A DNA stretch of 64,000 bases from Bacteroidales bacterium UBA7258 (GTDB lineage Bacteria; Bacteroidota; Bacteroidia; Bacteroidales; UBA932): positions 84,095 to 148,094 of the forward strand of contig DKSK01000011.1 in the NCBI GenBank assembly GCA_002472565.1, read 5' to 3'. Made by a program: the position numbers and the translations under genes. This document shows, one piece after another, positions 1 to 8,674 of the stretch. Under the pieces are notes generated by a model. It was not told where the DNA came from. It did not search any database and was given only the letters and a program-made list of their open reading frames with translations. Position 1 is the first letter of the stretch. Each line of letters begins with the position of its first letter.

Positions 1-737
1 CTTTCGAGAATGTGAGATATTACAACTCCGACGGTCAGGACTTCTTCCATATCTTCTACGAGACTAGGGATGACGGCACGACATTCGACTGGGCATCAGG
101 CAATGCCGGCTTTATGTTTACGAACTCCTCGGCTCCGGCTGTTGATTATCCTACAGCCCAGAGCGACGAAGGCTATTCAGGAAAATGCCTCAAGCTCGTT
201 ACCCGCAGCACCGGCCCTCTCGGAGCCATGTTCAATTCACCTATTGCGGCCGGCAACCTCTTCCTCGGTGACTTCCAGATCGACATTACCAACACTCTGA
301 AGTCTACCCATTTCGGCGTCCCTTATACAAAGGTTCCAAAATACATTGCCGGCTATTACAAGTATCAGCCTGGTCCGCAGATGACCGACATTCATAATAA
401 TAATGTCGATGGCACCGACCAGTTCGATATCTATGCTGTCTTCTTCGAACCTACCGATGCGCTTCCTTATCTGGACGGCACGAATGTCCTGACCGCCGAC
501 AATATCGTTGCCGTGGGACAGATGGATGATTCCATCAAAGTCGCCGATGACCAATGGCACCATTTCTATTTTGAATTGAAGACTAAAGACGGAAAGACTA
601 TAGATCAGGACAAGCTCGCGTCCGGCAAATATTCTCTGACCATAGTGATGACTTCTTCCGTCGGCGGAGCTTCTTTCACAGGAGCAGTCGGATCAACACT
701 CTGTGTTGATGAAATTCAGCTTTATTATGTCAATTAA
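1..737 (+). CDS. PCMD-domain surface protein, 3' part only
   Basis: The reading frame is already open at the window edge (in-frame codons begin at base 3), so the true start lies outside; the GTG at 12 is internal. About 244 residues are visible. The sequence resembles the PCMD domain (putative carbohydrate metabolism domain), a C-terminal beta-sandwich domain of Bacteroidota exported proteins. Supporting pieces are the FENVRYY opening, the ADDQWHHFYFEL segment near the middle of the second half, and the closing GSTLCVDEIQLYYVN, which looks like the end of a beta-sandwich. The protein is probably an exported or surface glycan-associated protein, but the signal peptide is not in view. Substrate unknown. 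An outer-membrane barrel protein follows about 100 bases downstream on the same strand. Confidence 0.7.
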   Translation, partial: FENVRYYNSDGQDFFHIFYETRDDGTTFDWASGNAGFMFTNSSAPAVDYPTAQSDEGYSGKCLKLVTRSTGPLGAMFNSPIAAGNLFLGDFQIDITNTLKSTHFGVPYTKVPKYIAGYYKYQPGPQMTDIHNNNVDGTDQFDIYAVFFEPTDALPYLDGTNVLTADNIVAVGQMDDSIKVADDQWHHFYFELKTKDGKTIDQDKLASGKYSLTIVMTSSVGGASFTGAVGSTLCVDEIQLYYVN

Positions 738-837
738 GAGTCACCTGGCCGTATTTTCATGAACGGCTTGCGTCTTGCATGATATGCGGACTTGTATGAG
801 CCTTATTCATAACTATGAACAAAAAAGTAGTTTCCCA

Positions 838-1629
838 ATGAAAATGAATCTCTATTCCAAGACAATTATAGCCGCTCTTACGGTATGCCTCTCTCTCAGT
901 TCTTCGGCTCTGGCTCAGAACGAGCGAGACAACAATCTCATCAAATCCGGATTGAAGGGCTGGGAGTTCGAACTCAAGGCTGGGGTTAATCTCGGAGGTG
1001 CCGCTCCGCTCCCTCTTCCCCGTGAAATAAGAAAAATCAAGAGCTTCAGCCCTAAATTCAACGGTACGCTTGAAGGAACCGCCACATATTGGCTGACCGA
1101 TGAGAATTGGGGCCTTTCTGCCGGTCTCAAACTCGAAAACAGAGGCATGGAGACTGGAGCCGAGGTCAAAAATTACCACACCAAGGTAGTGAAGGGCGAC
1201 CAGACTGTCGAGGGCTATTTCACCGGATATAACAGGACTAGATACAGCGCCGCCTATCTTACGCTTCCAATCATGGCTAATTACCGCCTCGGTGAGCGCT
1301 GGAAGGTCCGCGCGGGTCTGAGCTGCTCTGTTTTGCTCGACGGTTCCTTCGATGGCTATGTGAAGGATGGCGTATTGAGAAACGGTACTCCGATAGGCGA
1401 AAGGGTTACTTTCCGAGATGACAGCCGAGGAACCTTCGACTTCGGCGATGAACTAAAGCCTTTCCAGTGGGGCGCAGTCATCGGAGGGTCCTGGAGAGCC
1501 TACAAACACTTCTCTGTCATGGCAGATCTCAACTGGGGCTGCGGCGACATATTCAAGGGCTCTTTCAAGACCATCTCCTTCAGTCTCCTTCCTATTTTCT
1601 GCGACCTCGGCTTCAGCTACACCTTCTAG
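838..1629 (+). CDS. outer-membrane beta-barrel protein, PorT-like
   Basis: Predicted 263-residue exported protein. The frame extends upstream to 775, but the ATG at 838 begins a clean signal peptide (MKMNLYSKTIIAALTV..., ending near ALAQ), so I start there. The mature part shows alternating aromatic/polar beta strands, for example the FELKAGVNLGG, GLSAGLKLENRG and AAYLTLPIMANYRLG strands, and ends in LGFSYTF with a terminal Phe, the usual C-terminal signature of outer-membrane barrels. It fits the small outer-membrane beta-barrel families (PorT type, PF13568) common in Bacteroidota. Specific role unknown. It lies in the same direction as the PCMD protein, and a strong hairpin follows at 1754-1788. 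Confidence 0.65.
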   Translation: MKMNLYSKTIIAALTVCLSLSSSALAQNERDNNLIKSGLKGWEFELKAGVNLGGAAPLPLPREIRKIKSFSPKFNGTLEGTATYWLTDENWGLSAGLKLENRGMETGAEVKNYHTKVVKGDQTVEGYFTGYNRTRYSAAYLTLPIMANYRLGERWKVRAGLSCSVLLDGSFDGYVKDGVLRNGTPIGERVTFRDDSRGTFDFGDELKPFQWGAVIGGSWRAYKHFSVMADLNWGCGDIFKGSFKTISFSLLPIFCDLGFSYTF

Positions 1630-1753
1630 AGCGAGGCTCCTCACAGGTGCTCACCCTCTCGACGGGATCATTGGCGCCACCCCGGCCTCTGCCCGGGGAT
1701 CAGTCCGGGCTCTATCCTGACCCGCGATTCGCTCCTTTGAGCACTTCATCTGC

Positions 1754-1788
1754 TTCCCATTCGTGAAAACCCTTTTCACGAATGGGAA
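1754..1788 (+). terminator. 16-bp perfect hairpin
   Basis: A perfect 16-bp inverted repeat (arms 1754-1769 and 1773-1788) with a CCC loop, followed by a short T-rich stretch. It lies 125 bases after the barrel gene and probably ends its transcript. The whole gap 1630-1957 holds no gene; besides this hairpin it carries a promoter candidate at its right end. Confidence 0.7.
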
Positions 1789-1927
1789 TTTCATTCTCGA
1801 TTTACCATAGTCTTCCGCGGAGCGCCTCCCCTCTGCGCAACACTCTTGTATCCGAAAAATGCAGCTCAATGAAACTAATTCTATTGAAATTGAATTAATT
1901 TTTATCGTCACCCACATTAGTCTTAGG

Positions 1928-1935
1928 TAATTTTG
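1928..1935 (+). promoter_or_regulatory. candidate -7 box for the sugar-utilization operon
   Basis: TAATTTTG matches the Bacteroidota -7 consensus TAnnTTTG and sits 22 bases before the MFS start. No clear TTTG is present 19-21 bases upstream, as expected if an activator such as the locus sensor is needed. Inference from motif and position only. Confidence 0.5.
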
Positions 1936-1957
1936 TAACGTTAAAACACTAAGGCTG

Positions 1958-3286
1958 ATGATGAAATATTCCAAAATTACTATTTATGCATTGGTGGCGG
2001 CATTAGGTGCGCTAGTCGTAGGCCTTAACCTCGGCGGAATATCTGGTGCTATTGACATCATAGAGAGGAACTTCGGGCTAACAACCTTCTCAAAAGGCTT
2101 TGTGACGAGTGCTCTTATGGTAGGTTGTCTCTTTGGAGCATTCATAGGAGGAAGTTTGAGTGACAGGCACGGAAGGAGACCAGTCATGATGGCGTCTGCC
2201 ATACTCTTGCTCCTATCTTCCTCTGGTTGCTCTTTACTTTCGTTCAACGCTACTCACCTAGTCATCTTCAGACTCATCGGAGGCCTTGGTGTAGGTATGC
2301 TTTCTGCCGTAATACCGACTTATATTGCTGAAATATCCCCGGCGGCTTACAGAGGGACTTTCATATCTTTCTACCAGGTTTTCGTTGTCATAGGAATCTT
2401 CATCGCATACATTTGTAATTATTGGTTCTTCGGGATGGATTCAAACTGGAAACTAATGCTTGGTTTGCCTATAGCCTTTGCCATTCTGTATATTGTATTT
2501 CTTATCGGGATTCCGGAGAGTCCGAGATGGCTTGTTCAGTGCAACAGACAGGACGACGCAAAGTCGAGCATCAAGACTTTCTGCTTCGGTCCCGAGGATA
2601 CCGAGGATATCCTGAACTCAGCAAACGGTAATAAAAATGAAGAGGTGGCTTTTTCTGAACTGTTCAAAGGCAAGACAGGAAAAGTCGTATTCCTTGGCTG
2701 TATGCTGGCGTTTTTCCAACAAATTACAGGAATTAATGTAGTCATCAATTACGCTCCAAGCATATTCAGTAGTTTAGACATAGCTGGTTCAGACCCGCTT
2801 CTCCAAACTATTTATGTAGGTGCTGCCAACCTGGTCTTCACTCTCATCGCATTGTGGCTTGTGGACAAATTCCCGAGGAAGATATTGCTTGTTACAGGAT
2901 GTATCGGTTGTGCCATAGCGCTCGCTTATCTTGTCTATGCTTTCGGTGCGGGAGTGTCCAGCAGCATTGGCGTGCTCATAGCCATACTTGCCTACATTGG
3001 ATTTTTCGCCCTGTCTTTATCTCCACTTATGTTCGTAGTGACATCAGAGATGTATCCTTCCAGAATAAGAGGTACAGCCATGGCCCTTTCAACTGCAATA
3101 AGCTGGATATGTTCTTTCATAGTAGTGCAGTTATATCCATGGCTTGAGGCCAATGTCGGGCCTAGTGTCGCATTCGGAATCTTTTCGACCTTGCTTGTGG
3201 CCGCAGCTCTTTTTATATCATTCCTGATACCTGAAACCAAAGGCAAGACTCTGGAACAGATTCAGAAAGAACTTAAAATTGACTGA
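1958..3286 (+). CDS. MFS sugar porter
   Basis: A 442-residue inner-membrane transporter with about 12 hydrophobic segments. It carries the hallmarks of the sugar porter family (TC 2.A.1.1): DRHGRR in the loop after helix 2, PESPRWL before the central loop, QQITGINVVINYAPS in helix 7, and PETKGKTLEQI at the C-terminus. It likely imports a monosaccharide by proton symport. ATG ATG at 1958/1961 gives two equivalent starts. It is the first gene of the locus, five bases before a fructokinase-like kinase. In the known Bacteroides fructan locus an MFS importer and a fructokinase are likewise paired, so fructose is the best guess, but the sequence does not settle specificity. Confidence 0.9.
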   Translation: MMKYSKITIYALVAALGALVVGLNLGGISGAIDIIERNFGLTTFSKGFVTSALMVGCLFGAFIGGSLSDRHGRRPVMMASAILLLLSSSGCSLLSFNATHLVIFRLIGGLGVGMLSAVIPTYIAEISPAAYRGTFISFYQVFVVIGIFIAYICNYWFFGMDSNWKLMLGLPIAFAILYIVFLIGIPESPRWLVQCNRQDDAKSSIKTFCFGPEDTEDILNSANGNKNEEVAFSELFKGKTGKVVFLGCMLAFFQQITGINVVINYAPSIFSSLDIAGSDPLLQTIYVGAANLVFTLIALWLVDKFPRKILLVTGCIGCAIALAYLVYAFGAGVSSSIGVLIAILAYIGFFALSLSPLMFVVTSEMYPSRIRGTAMALSTAISWICSFIVVQLYPWLEANVGPSVAFGIFSTLLVAAALFISFLIPETKGKTLEQIQKELKID

Positions 3287-3291
3287 TTAAT

Positions 3292-4158
3292 ATGGAAAAA
3301 AAACCGATTGTTCTCGGAATAGGAGAATATCTATGGGATTGCCTTCCTACGGGGAGACGAGCAGGCGGGGCTCCTGTAAATTTTGCATATCATGCTTCTC
3401 AGCATGGCACGGAAGGATGGGCGATAAGCGCAGTTGGCAAGGATGTGCTTGGCGATGAACTTGAGAGAGTTACTCGCGAACATGGCATTAAAATGTGCGT
3501 CAACAGGGTTGATTACCCCACAGGCATTGTTCAGGTTTCTCTGGTTGTCGGACAGCCGACATATTCAATCTGCACAAATGTAGCATGGGATCACATTCCG
3601 CTATCCGAACAGGCCCTTAGACTTGCCGGTGAAGCTGCTGCCATATGTTTCGGAACGCTTGCTCAGAGAGCGGAGGAATCTAGAGCAACGACTAAGGCCT
3701 TGCTGGAACATGCTCCAAATAAAGCTATTAAGGTTTATGACATCAACTTGAGACAGAACTTCTATTCAAAAGAAGTGATAGAAACTTCGCTGAGAATGTC
3801 AAATGTTTTCAAGATCAATGATGAAGAACTTGTAACTCTGACCGGCATGTTCGGACTTGATGATCTTGATACTGATGGAAAGTGTCGGTATTTTGCTGAA
3901 AGATATTCCCAGAATATCGTGATACTGACAGGCGGAGATAAGTTCAGCTCAATCTATTATGATGGCGAAGTTTCAACAATCAAGACTCCGAAAGTGAAGG
4001 TTGTTGACACGGTCGGAGCTGGAGATGCTTTTACAGGAGCTTTCGTAGGGATGATGTTGAACGGAGCTCCAGTCAGAGAAGCCCACAGAGCAGCTGTAGA
4101 AACATCGGCCCGTGTTTGCACTCAGGCTGGTGCATGGATACCAATGAATAATGAATAA
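3292..4158 (+). CDS. PfkB-family fructokinase-like sugar kinase
   Basis: A 288-residue cytosolic ribokinase-fold kinase. Visible PfkB features are the N-terminal GG(A)PVNFAYHA substrate-binding signature near residues 26-35, the NxxE-type metal site region (KINDEELVTL) near residue 180, and the C-terminal DTVGAGDAFTGAF signature with the catalytic Asp near residues 240-252. It resembles the fructokinases of Bacteroides fructan loci, which phosphorylate incoming fructose to fructose 6-phosphate. The gene overlaps the next by 8 bases, implying translational coupling. A ribo- or arabino-configured ketose cannot be excluded as substrate. Confidence 0.85.
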   Translation: MEKKPIVLGIGEYLWDCLPTGRRAGGAPVNFAYHASQHGTEGWAISAVGKDVLGDELERVTREHGIKMCVNRVDYPTGIVQVSLVVGQPTYSICTNVAWDHIPLSEQALRLAGEAAAICFGTLAQRAEESRATTKALLEHAPNKAIKVYDINLRQNFYSKEVIETSLRMSNVFKINDEELVTLTGMFGLDDLDTDGKCRYFAERYSQNIVILTGGDKFSSIYYDGEVSTIKTPKVKVVDTVGAGDAFTGAFVGMMLNGAPVREAHRAAVETSARVCTQAGAWIPMNNE

Positions 4159-5731
4159 CACCATGAAAAAGAACGTTCTTTATATCGGATTGATTTTATT
4201 GGCTGTCTCTTGCTCTGAAATTGGTAAGAAGAATAAGATGGCAGAAGATGTGACATTAGCCTCATTGCTTGAAGAGATGACTGACAGAGAGGCAATGGCG
4301 CGTTTCCCCTCACCTGATTATACGCAATCCCAGGTAAGTAGCTATGATCGCCGCTCGATTGCAAAGGGTCAGCCTGGCTGGTTTGCCAACAATGACGGTG
4401 CAGGATATGTAAGGATGGATAGTTCTGCCGGCAGGAAGGAGAAGGTCTTGTTCGACGAGACCGGGCCAGGTGCAATTACAAGAATCTGGATGACCACGAA
4501 TGACAAGAGAGGGAAAATGAGGTTCTATTTTGACAGGGAAAAAGATCCGAGTTTTGTCATACCTGCCTATGATATGCGTCGGATTCCTTTTGACGTTCCC
4601 GAAGGGCTTTCGCTGACGCATACTCATTATGTCAGTGACATCAATGGAGTCGGCGGAAACACTTTCTTTCTCCCTCTTCCATATTCTAAGTCTTGCAAAA
4701 TAACATTAGAAGAGCCAGATTCTGAGTTCCGGCCGAGATATTATCAGATAAATTACAGAACATATAGGACCGGGACCAAGGTGCGCACATTTACTGTTCA
4801 GGAGTATGACTCACTCAAATCCATAGTGAGCGCGGTTAGCGGAGGTCTTTGTCATCCTGCTGACGCAGTGGGGAAACTCAAGGAAGAGGAAAGTTTAATT
4901 GGAGCCGGATCCGAGGTGAGTTTTGACTTGCCTGCAGGTCCTGGACAGGTCAGCCAAGTGACGTTTAGTTTGAAAGCTGATAGCATTGCAATAGAAAAGT
5001 TGCTGGTCAAGGCTGTATTTGATGGAGAAGAAACTGTTGATGTCCCTATCGGCCATCTTGCTGGGGCAGGCATAGGCATGCCTAAGGTCTCATGCTGGTG
5101 GACAGCATGTGATGGGGTGGGAACCGTGACGCTGAGATTCCCTATGCCTTATCGCAAAACAGGTAAATTGATTCTTGTAAATGACTCAAACAGCGTAATA
5201 GACGCTAAAATTGCTGTTGTTACGAATGATTTCATCTGGGATTCTAACGCAATGTATTTCCATGTATCGTATAGGGCAGAAGAGGGCATCCCTGAAGATA
5301 ATGGGAGAAATTCCGAAGATGGCTTGATTGACTGGAATCTTGCTACTCTCCAAGGTCGGGGCAAGCTCGTAGGTACCCTCCTTTCTGTCAATAATCATAC
5401 TCCGGCTTGGTATGGAGAGGGAGATGAAAAGATCTATGTGGATGGAGAATCTTTTCCTTCTCATTTCGGGACGGGAACTGAGGATTATTTCAATTGTTCG
5501 TGGGCTCCGATTGTCACGTTCTATACTCCATGGGGCGGAGCACCGAGAGCCGATGAGGAAACATCACATGGTTATAATGCTTTCTTTAGAACTAGAATTC
5601 TTGATGATATTCCATTCAAGAAAAGTCTGGTTTTCGATATTGAAATGATTTCATGGGAGAAGGGAGTCTCTGATTATTATGCAACAACCTTCTGGTATGG
5701 CGACGCGGGCGCGAAGGCAATTGACATCTAA
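4151..5731 (+). CDS. GH172 (DUF2961) lipoprotein glycosidase
   Basis: A 526-residue lipoprotein: N-terminal hydrophobic stretch with lipobox LLAVSC near residue 21, so an envelope enzyme. The DUF2961 fold spans roughly residues 60-500, with TGPGAITRIWMT (about 98), FYFDRE, the strongly conserved FGTGTEDYFN (about 439-448) and a closing DIPFKKSLVFDIEM...YYATTFWYGD. DUF2961 is glycoside hydrolase family 172. Known members act on furanosides: a bifidobacterial difructose dianhydride I synthase/hydrolase and exo-acting D-arabinofuranosidases. Catalysis in the family uses two glutamates; the Glu of the GTGTEDYF motif is a plausible one. Start may be ATG 4151 (overlapping the kinase) or ATG 4163. 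It sits between a fructokinase-like kinase and SusC, so a role in freeing fructose-like units is inferred. Confidence 0.85.
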   Translation: MNNTMKKNVLYIGLILLAVSCSEIGKKNKMAEDVTLASLLEEMTDREAMARFPSPDYTQSQVSSYDRRSIAKGQPGWFANNDGAGYVRMDSSAGRKEKVLFDETGPGAITRIWMTTNDKRGKMRFYFDREKDPSFVIPAYDMRRIPFDVPEGLSLTHTHYVSDINGVGGNTFFLPLPYSKSCKITLEEPDSEFRPRYYQINYRTYRTGTKVRTFTVQEYDSLKSIVSAVSGGLCHPADAVGKLKEEESLIGAGSEVSFDLPAGPGQVSQVTFSLKADSIAIEKLLVKAVFDGEETVDVPIGHLAGAGIGMPKVSCWWTACDGVGTVTLRFPMPYRKTGKLILVNDSNSVIDAKIAVVTNDFIWDSNAMYFHVSYRAEEGIPEDNGRNSEDGLIDWNLATLQGRGKLVGTLLSVNNHTPAWYGEGDEKIYVDGESFPSHFGTGTEDYFNCSWAPIVTFYTPWGGAPRADEETSHGYNAFFRTRILDDIPFKKSLVFDIEMISWEKGVSDYYATTFWYGDAGAKAIDI

Positions 5732-5743
5732 ATAGCGTACAAT

Positions 5744-8662
5744 ATGGCGAACATAACGAGAATAGAAAAATTGCTTGCCTTCTTGGTAGTTGTGACATTC
5801 ACGACAATTCAAGCTTCTGCTCAAAAAGTGACTGTGACCGGATTGGTTATGGACGAAGAGGGGCAACCAGTCGCAGGCGCGAATGTTATTGACAGGGCCG
5901 GCAAAACAGGGGTAATAACTACACCCGATGGCCGGTACAGCATCAATACAGAAGTAAACTCTACACTGGATTATTCTTTCATAGGCATGAAGACTGTGAC
6001 GGAGAAAGTGGCTGGAAGGAATGTCATAAACGTAAAGTTAGAGATGGATGCGATAGGTCTCGAGGAGGTTGTGGCTATTGGCTACGGTAATATCAAAAAA
6101 GAAGAGGTGACGACCGCCATCGCTCGAGTTTCCTCTGATGATTTTGTCAAAGGAGGAGTCGCAAGTCCGCTTCAGCTCCTTCAGGGAAAAGTCGCGGGAT
6201 TGGGAATGGCGACAACTTCGGGGGATCCTTCTGCTGCTCCTAGTATTACGCTAAGGGGAATATCTACGTTGGCGGCATCTACTTCTCCACTCGTAGTTAT
6301 TGATGGTGTGGCCGGGGCTTCAATCAATTCGGTCGCACCTGAAGATATTGAATCAATCTCAGTCCTTAAAGACGGCTCGGCGGCAGCAATATACGGCACC
6401 AGAGGAACCAATGGTGTCATCATTGTGACCACCAGGCGTCCGGAGTCAGGGATTGCGAGGGTTTCCTATAGCGGTTATGTCAAGTTTGACAAGTTGATAG
6501 ACGATGAGAATTATCTCTCCGCGGACGAGTACCGGGAGAAGACAAAAGAATTCCCAGGGATGCAAGATTTCGGCGGCTCTACAGATTGGGTAGACGAAAT
6601 CACAAGAAAACCGGTAAGCCATAACCATTATCTGACAATTTCTGGAGGAACGGATAAGACAAATTATTCTGCTTCTATAACATACGCTGACAAACAGGGC
6701 CTCTACAAACCTTCTTTTGACAAGTCGCTTTCTGCAAAAGTAGCAATCAGCCACAGTATGTTTGACGACAAGCTCAGAATCTCTCTGAATATCCATGACA
6801 AAGTTCTGAAGAAAGGACTGTATCCATCGGAAATATATGGCCAAGCTACGCTAAGGAATCCTACCCTCCCTGTTTATGATAAGAATGGCGATTATTACGA
6901 GACCAGCAACGGGGAGAATCCTGTTGCCGCCATGAATGAGTACAAAGGGGCTGATAAAGATAATCTTCTTTCATTATATGGGAAGGTTGAGCTCCGGCCA
7001 GTTGATGGTCTTACTCTCAGCGCATCTGGCGCCTATCAAAATTATTACAACGAGAGAGAGTGGTCAGGTTCACATAAGACCTATGCTGCCAGGTATGGCA
7101 GTGAGTTCGGAAGCGCGACACTGAATGGCGGCCACTATGACGACAGGACTCTTGAATTACAGGCCGATTACACCAGAACATTTGGATACCATAGCATGAC
7201 AGCGACAGCTGGATATAGTTACAATAAATATGTCAACCAAAATTGGTATATGAAGGCATATAATTTCCCGATTGACGGATTCGGAGCATGGAACATCGGC
7301 TCAGCTGAATCGACTCTTGACGGGCTTTCTACTATCAACAGTTCCAAAAGCGAGAGGAAACTTATAGGCTTCTATGGAAGGTTGAACTACAACTACCATT
7401 ACCGCTACCTGTTCATGGCCAGTATCAGGCGTGAAGGCAGTGACAAGTTCGGCGAAAACAACAGGTGGGGCTGGTTCCCTGCAGTGAGTGCAGGATGGAG
7501 AATAAGCAACGAAGAATTCATGAAGAATATTCCTTGGGTAAACGAACTCAAGTTAAGGGCCGGGTATGGAGTTACCGGAACTGAACCTTCTGCTTCCTAC
7601 CAATACATAGCTCTATACAATTTCAATTCTTCCTATATGTCTTACAGTGGCGGGAAATGGGTCAACGGCATCATCCCTACTAACAATCCTAACCCTAACC
7701 TCAAATGGGAAGAGAAGCATGAGACTAACTTAGGTATAGACTTCTCCATGCTCGGAAACAGACTCTATGGTTCAGTAGATGCCTATTACCGTCATACTAA
7801 GGACTTGCTCTACACTTATAATGTACCTACACCTCCGAACATTTCCAACAATATGCTGGCAAATGTGGGTTCCATCATGAATAAAGGAATTGAAATCGAG
7901 GTCGGCGGAGAAATCATAAAGACCAAGGACATCAGCTTTACATTAAGTGGAAATTTCTCTCACAACAAAAATGAACTTCTAAAACTATCCAACGACAATT
8001 ACGAACTTAATTATCTTACACTAGGTAATCTTACGCATGTCCAGACTTATTCTCATAGGCTTGAGGAAGGATGGGCAATCGGAAATTTCTATGGTTGGAA
8101 GACTGTCGGCCTGAAGAGTCAGGGTACCCAGTGGAGAATCGTAGGTGCTGAGAATTCATCTGCAGGAGAGGAGCAGAAAACCATCCTCGGTAATGGAATC
8201 CCGAAGATGTTCGCGGGCCTCAAGTTTAATTTCAGATACAAAAGAGTCGATCTGGATGTTTCCTTCCATGGTGCATTTGATTACCAGATACTTAACCAGT
8301 ATAGGATGATGTATGAGACCTTAGCTTGGATTTCTAGCTATAATCTTCCAAAATCGGCTTTCAGGAAGGTGGGCGAGTATTATAATTATGCTCCTTCAAC
8401 ATATTGTGACAGATATGTTGAAGATGGCGACTATGTAAAGCTTGACAACCTGACGGTCGGCTATAACTTCAATGTCACGAAGGTGCCTTACATCAAGAGC
8501 ACAAGAATCTATGTTACAGCGAAGAATCTATTCACTATCACTGGATATAGGGGACTCGATCCGGAAGCTGTTGCAATTACGGGTCTCACCCCAGGGATCG
8601 ACAGTTATCTTAAATTTCCGACGCTAAGGTCTATTACTGCAGGCGTTGATATTACATTCTAA
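5744..8662 (+). CDS. susC: SusC/RagA-family TonB-linked outer-membrane transporter
   Basis: A 972-residue TonB-dependent transporter. Signal peptide ends around ASAQ (residue 27); then a carboxypeptidase-D regulatory-like beta domain (about 28-105, with VTGLVMDEEGQPVAGANV), the SusC-specific linker VVAIGYGNIKKEEVTTAI (about 110-127), the plug with SVLKDGSAAAIYGTRGTNGV (about 205-225), and a 22-strand barrel to the end. It imports oligosaccharides across the outer membrane, capped by the SusD partner encoded 12 bases downstream. Length is on the short side but normal for the family. Glycan specificity cannot be read from sequence. Confidence 0.95.
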   Translation: MANITRIEKLLAFLVVVTFTTIQASAQKVTVTGLVMDEEGQPVAGANVIDRAGKTGVITTPDGRYSINTEVNSTLDYSFIGMKTVTEKVAGRNVINVKLEMDAIGLEEVVAIGYGNIKKEEVTTAIARVSSDDFVKGGVASPLQLLQGKVAGLGMATTSGDPSAAPSITLRGISTLAASTSPLVVIDGVAGASINSVAPEDIESISVLKDGSAAAIYGTRGTNGVIIVTTRRPESGIARVSYSGYVKFDKLIDDENYLSADEYREKTKEFPGMQDFGGSTDWVDEITRKPVSHNHYLTISGGTDKTNYSASITYADKQGLYKPSFDKSLSAKVAISHSMFDDKLRISLNIHDKVLKKGLYPSEIYGQATLRNPTLPVYDKNGDYYETSNGENPVAAMNEYKGADKDNLLSLYGKVELRPVDGLTLSASGAYQNYYNEREWSGSHKTYAARYGSEFGSATLNGGHYDDRTLELQADYTRTFGYHSMTATAGYSYNKYVNQNWYMKAYNFPIDGFGAWNIGSAESTLDGLSTINSSKSERKLIGFYGRLNYNYHYRYLFMASIRREGSDKFGENNRWGWFPAVSAGWRISNEEFMKNIPWVNELKLRAGYGVTGTEPSASYQYIALYNFNSSYMSYSGGKWVNGIIPTNNPNPNLKWEEKHETNLGIDFSMLGNRLYGSVDAYYRHTKDLLYTYNVPTPPNISNNMLANVGSIMNKGIEIEVGGEIIKTKDISFTLSGNFSHNKNELLKLSNDNYELNYLTLGNLTHVQTYSHRLEEGWAIGNFYGWKTVGLKSQGTQWRIVGAENSSAGEEQKTILGNGIPKMFAGLKFNFRYKRVDLDVSFHGAFDYQILNQYRMMYETLAWISSYNLPKSAFRKVGEYYNYAPSTYCDRYVEDGDYVKLDNLTVGYNFNVTKVPYIKSTRIYVTAKNLFTITGYRGLDPEAVAITGLTPGIDSYLKFPTLRSITAGVDITF

Positions 8663-8674
8663 ATACACGATGTA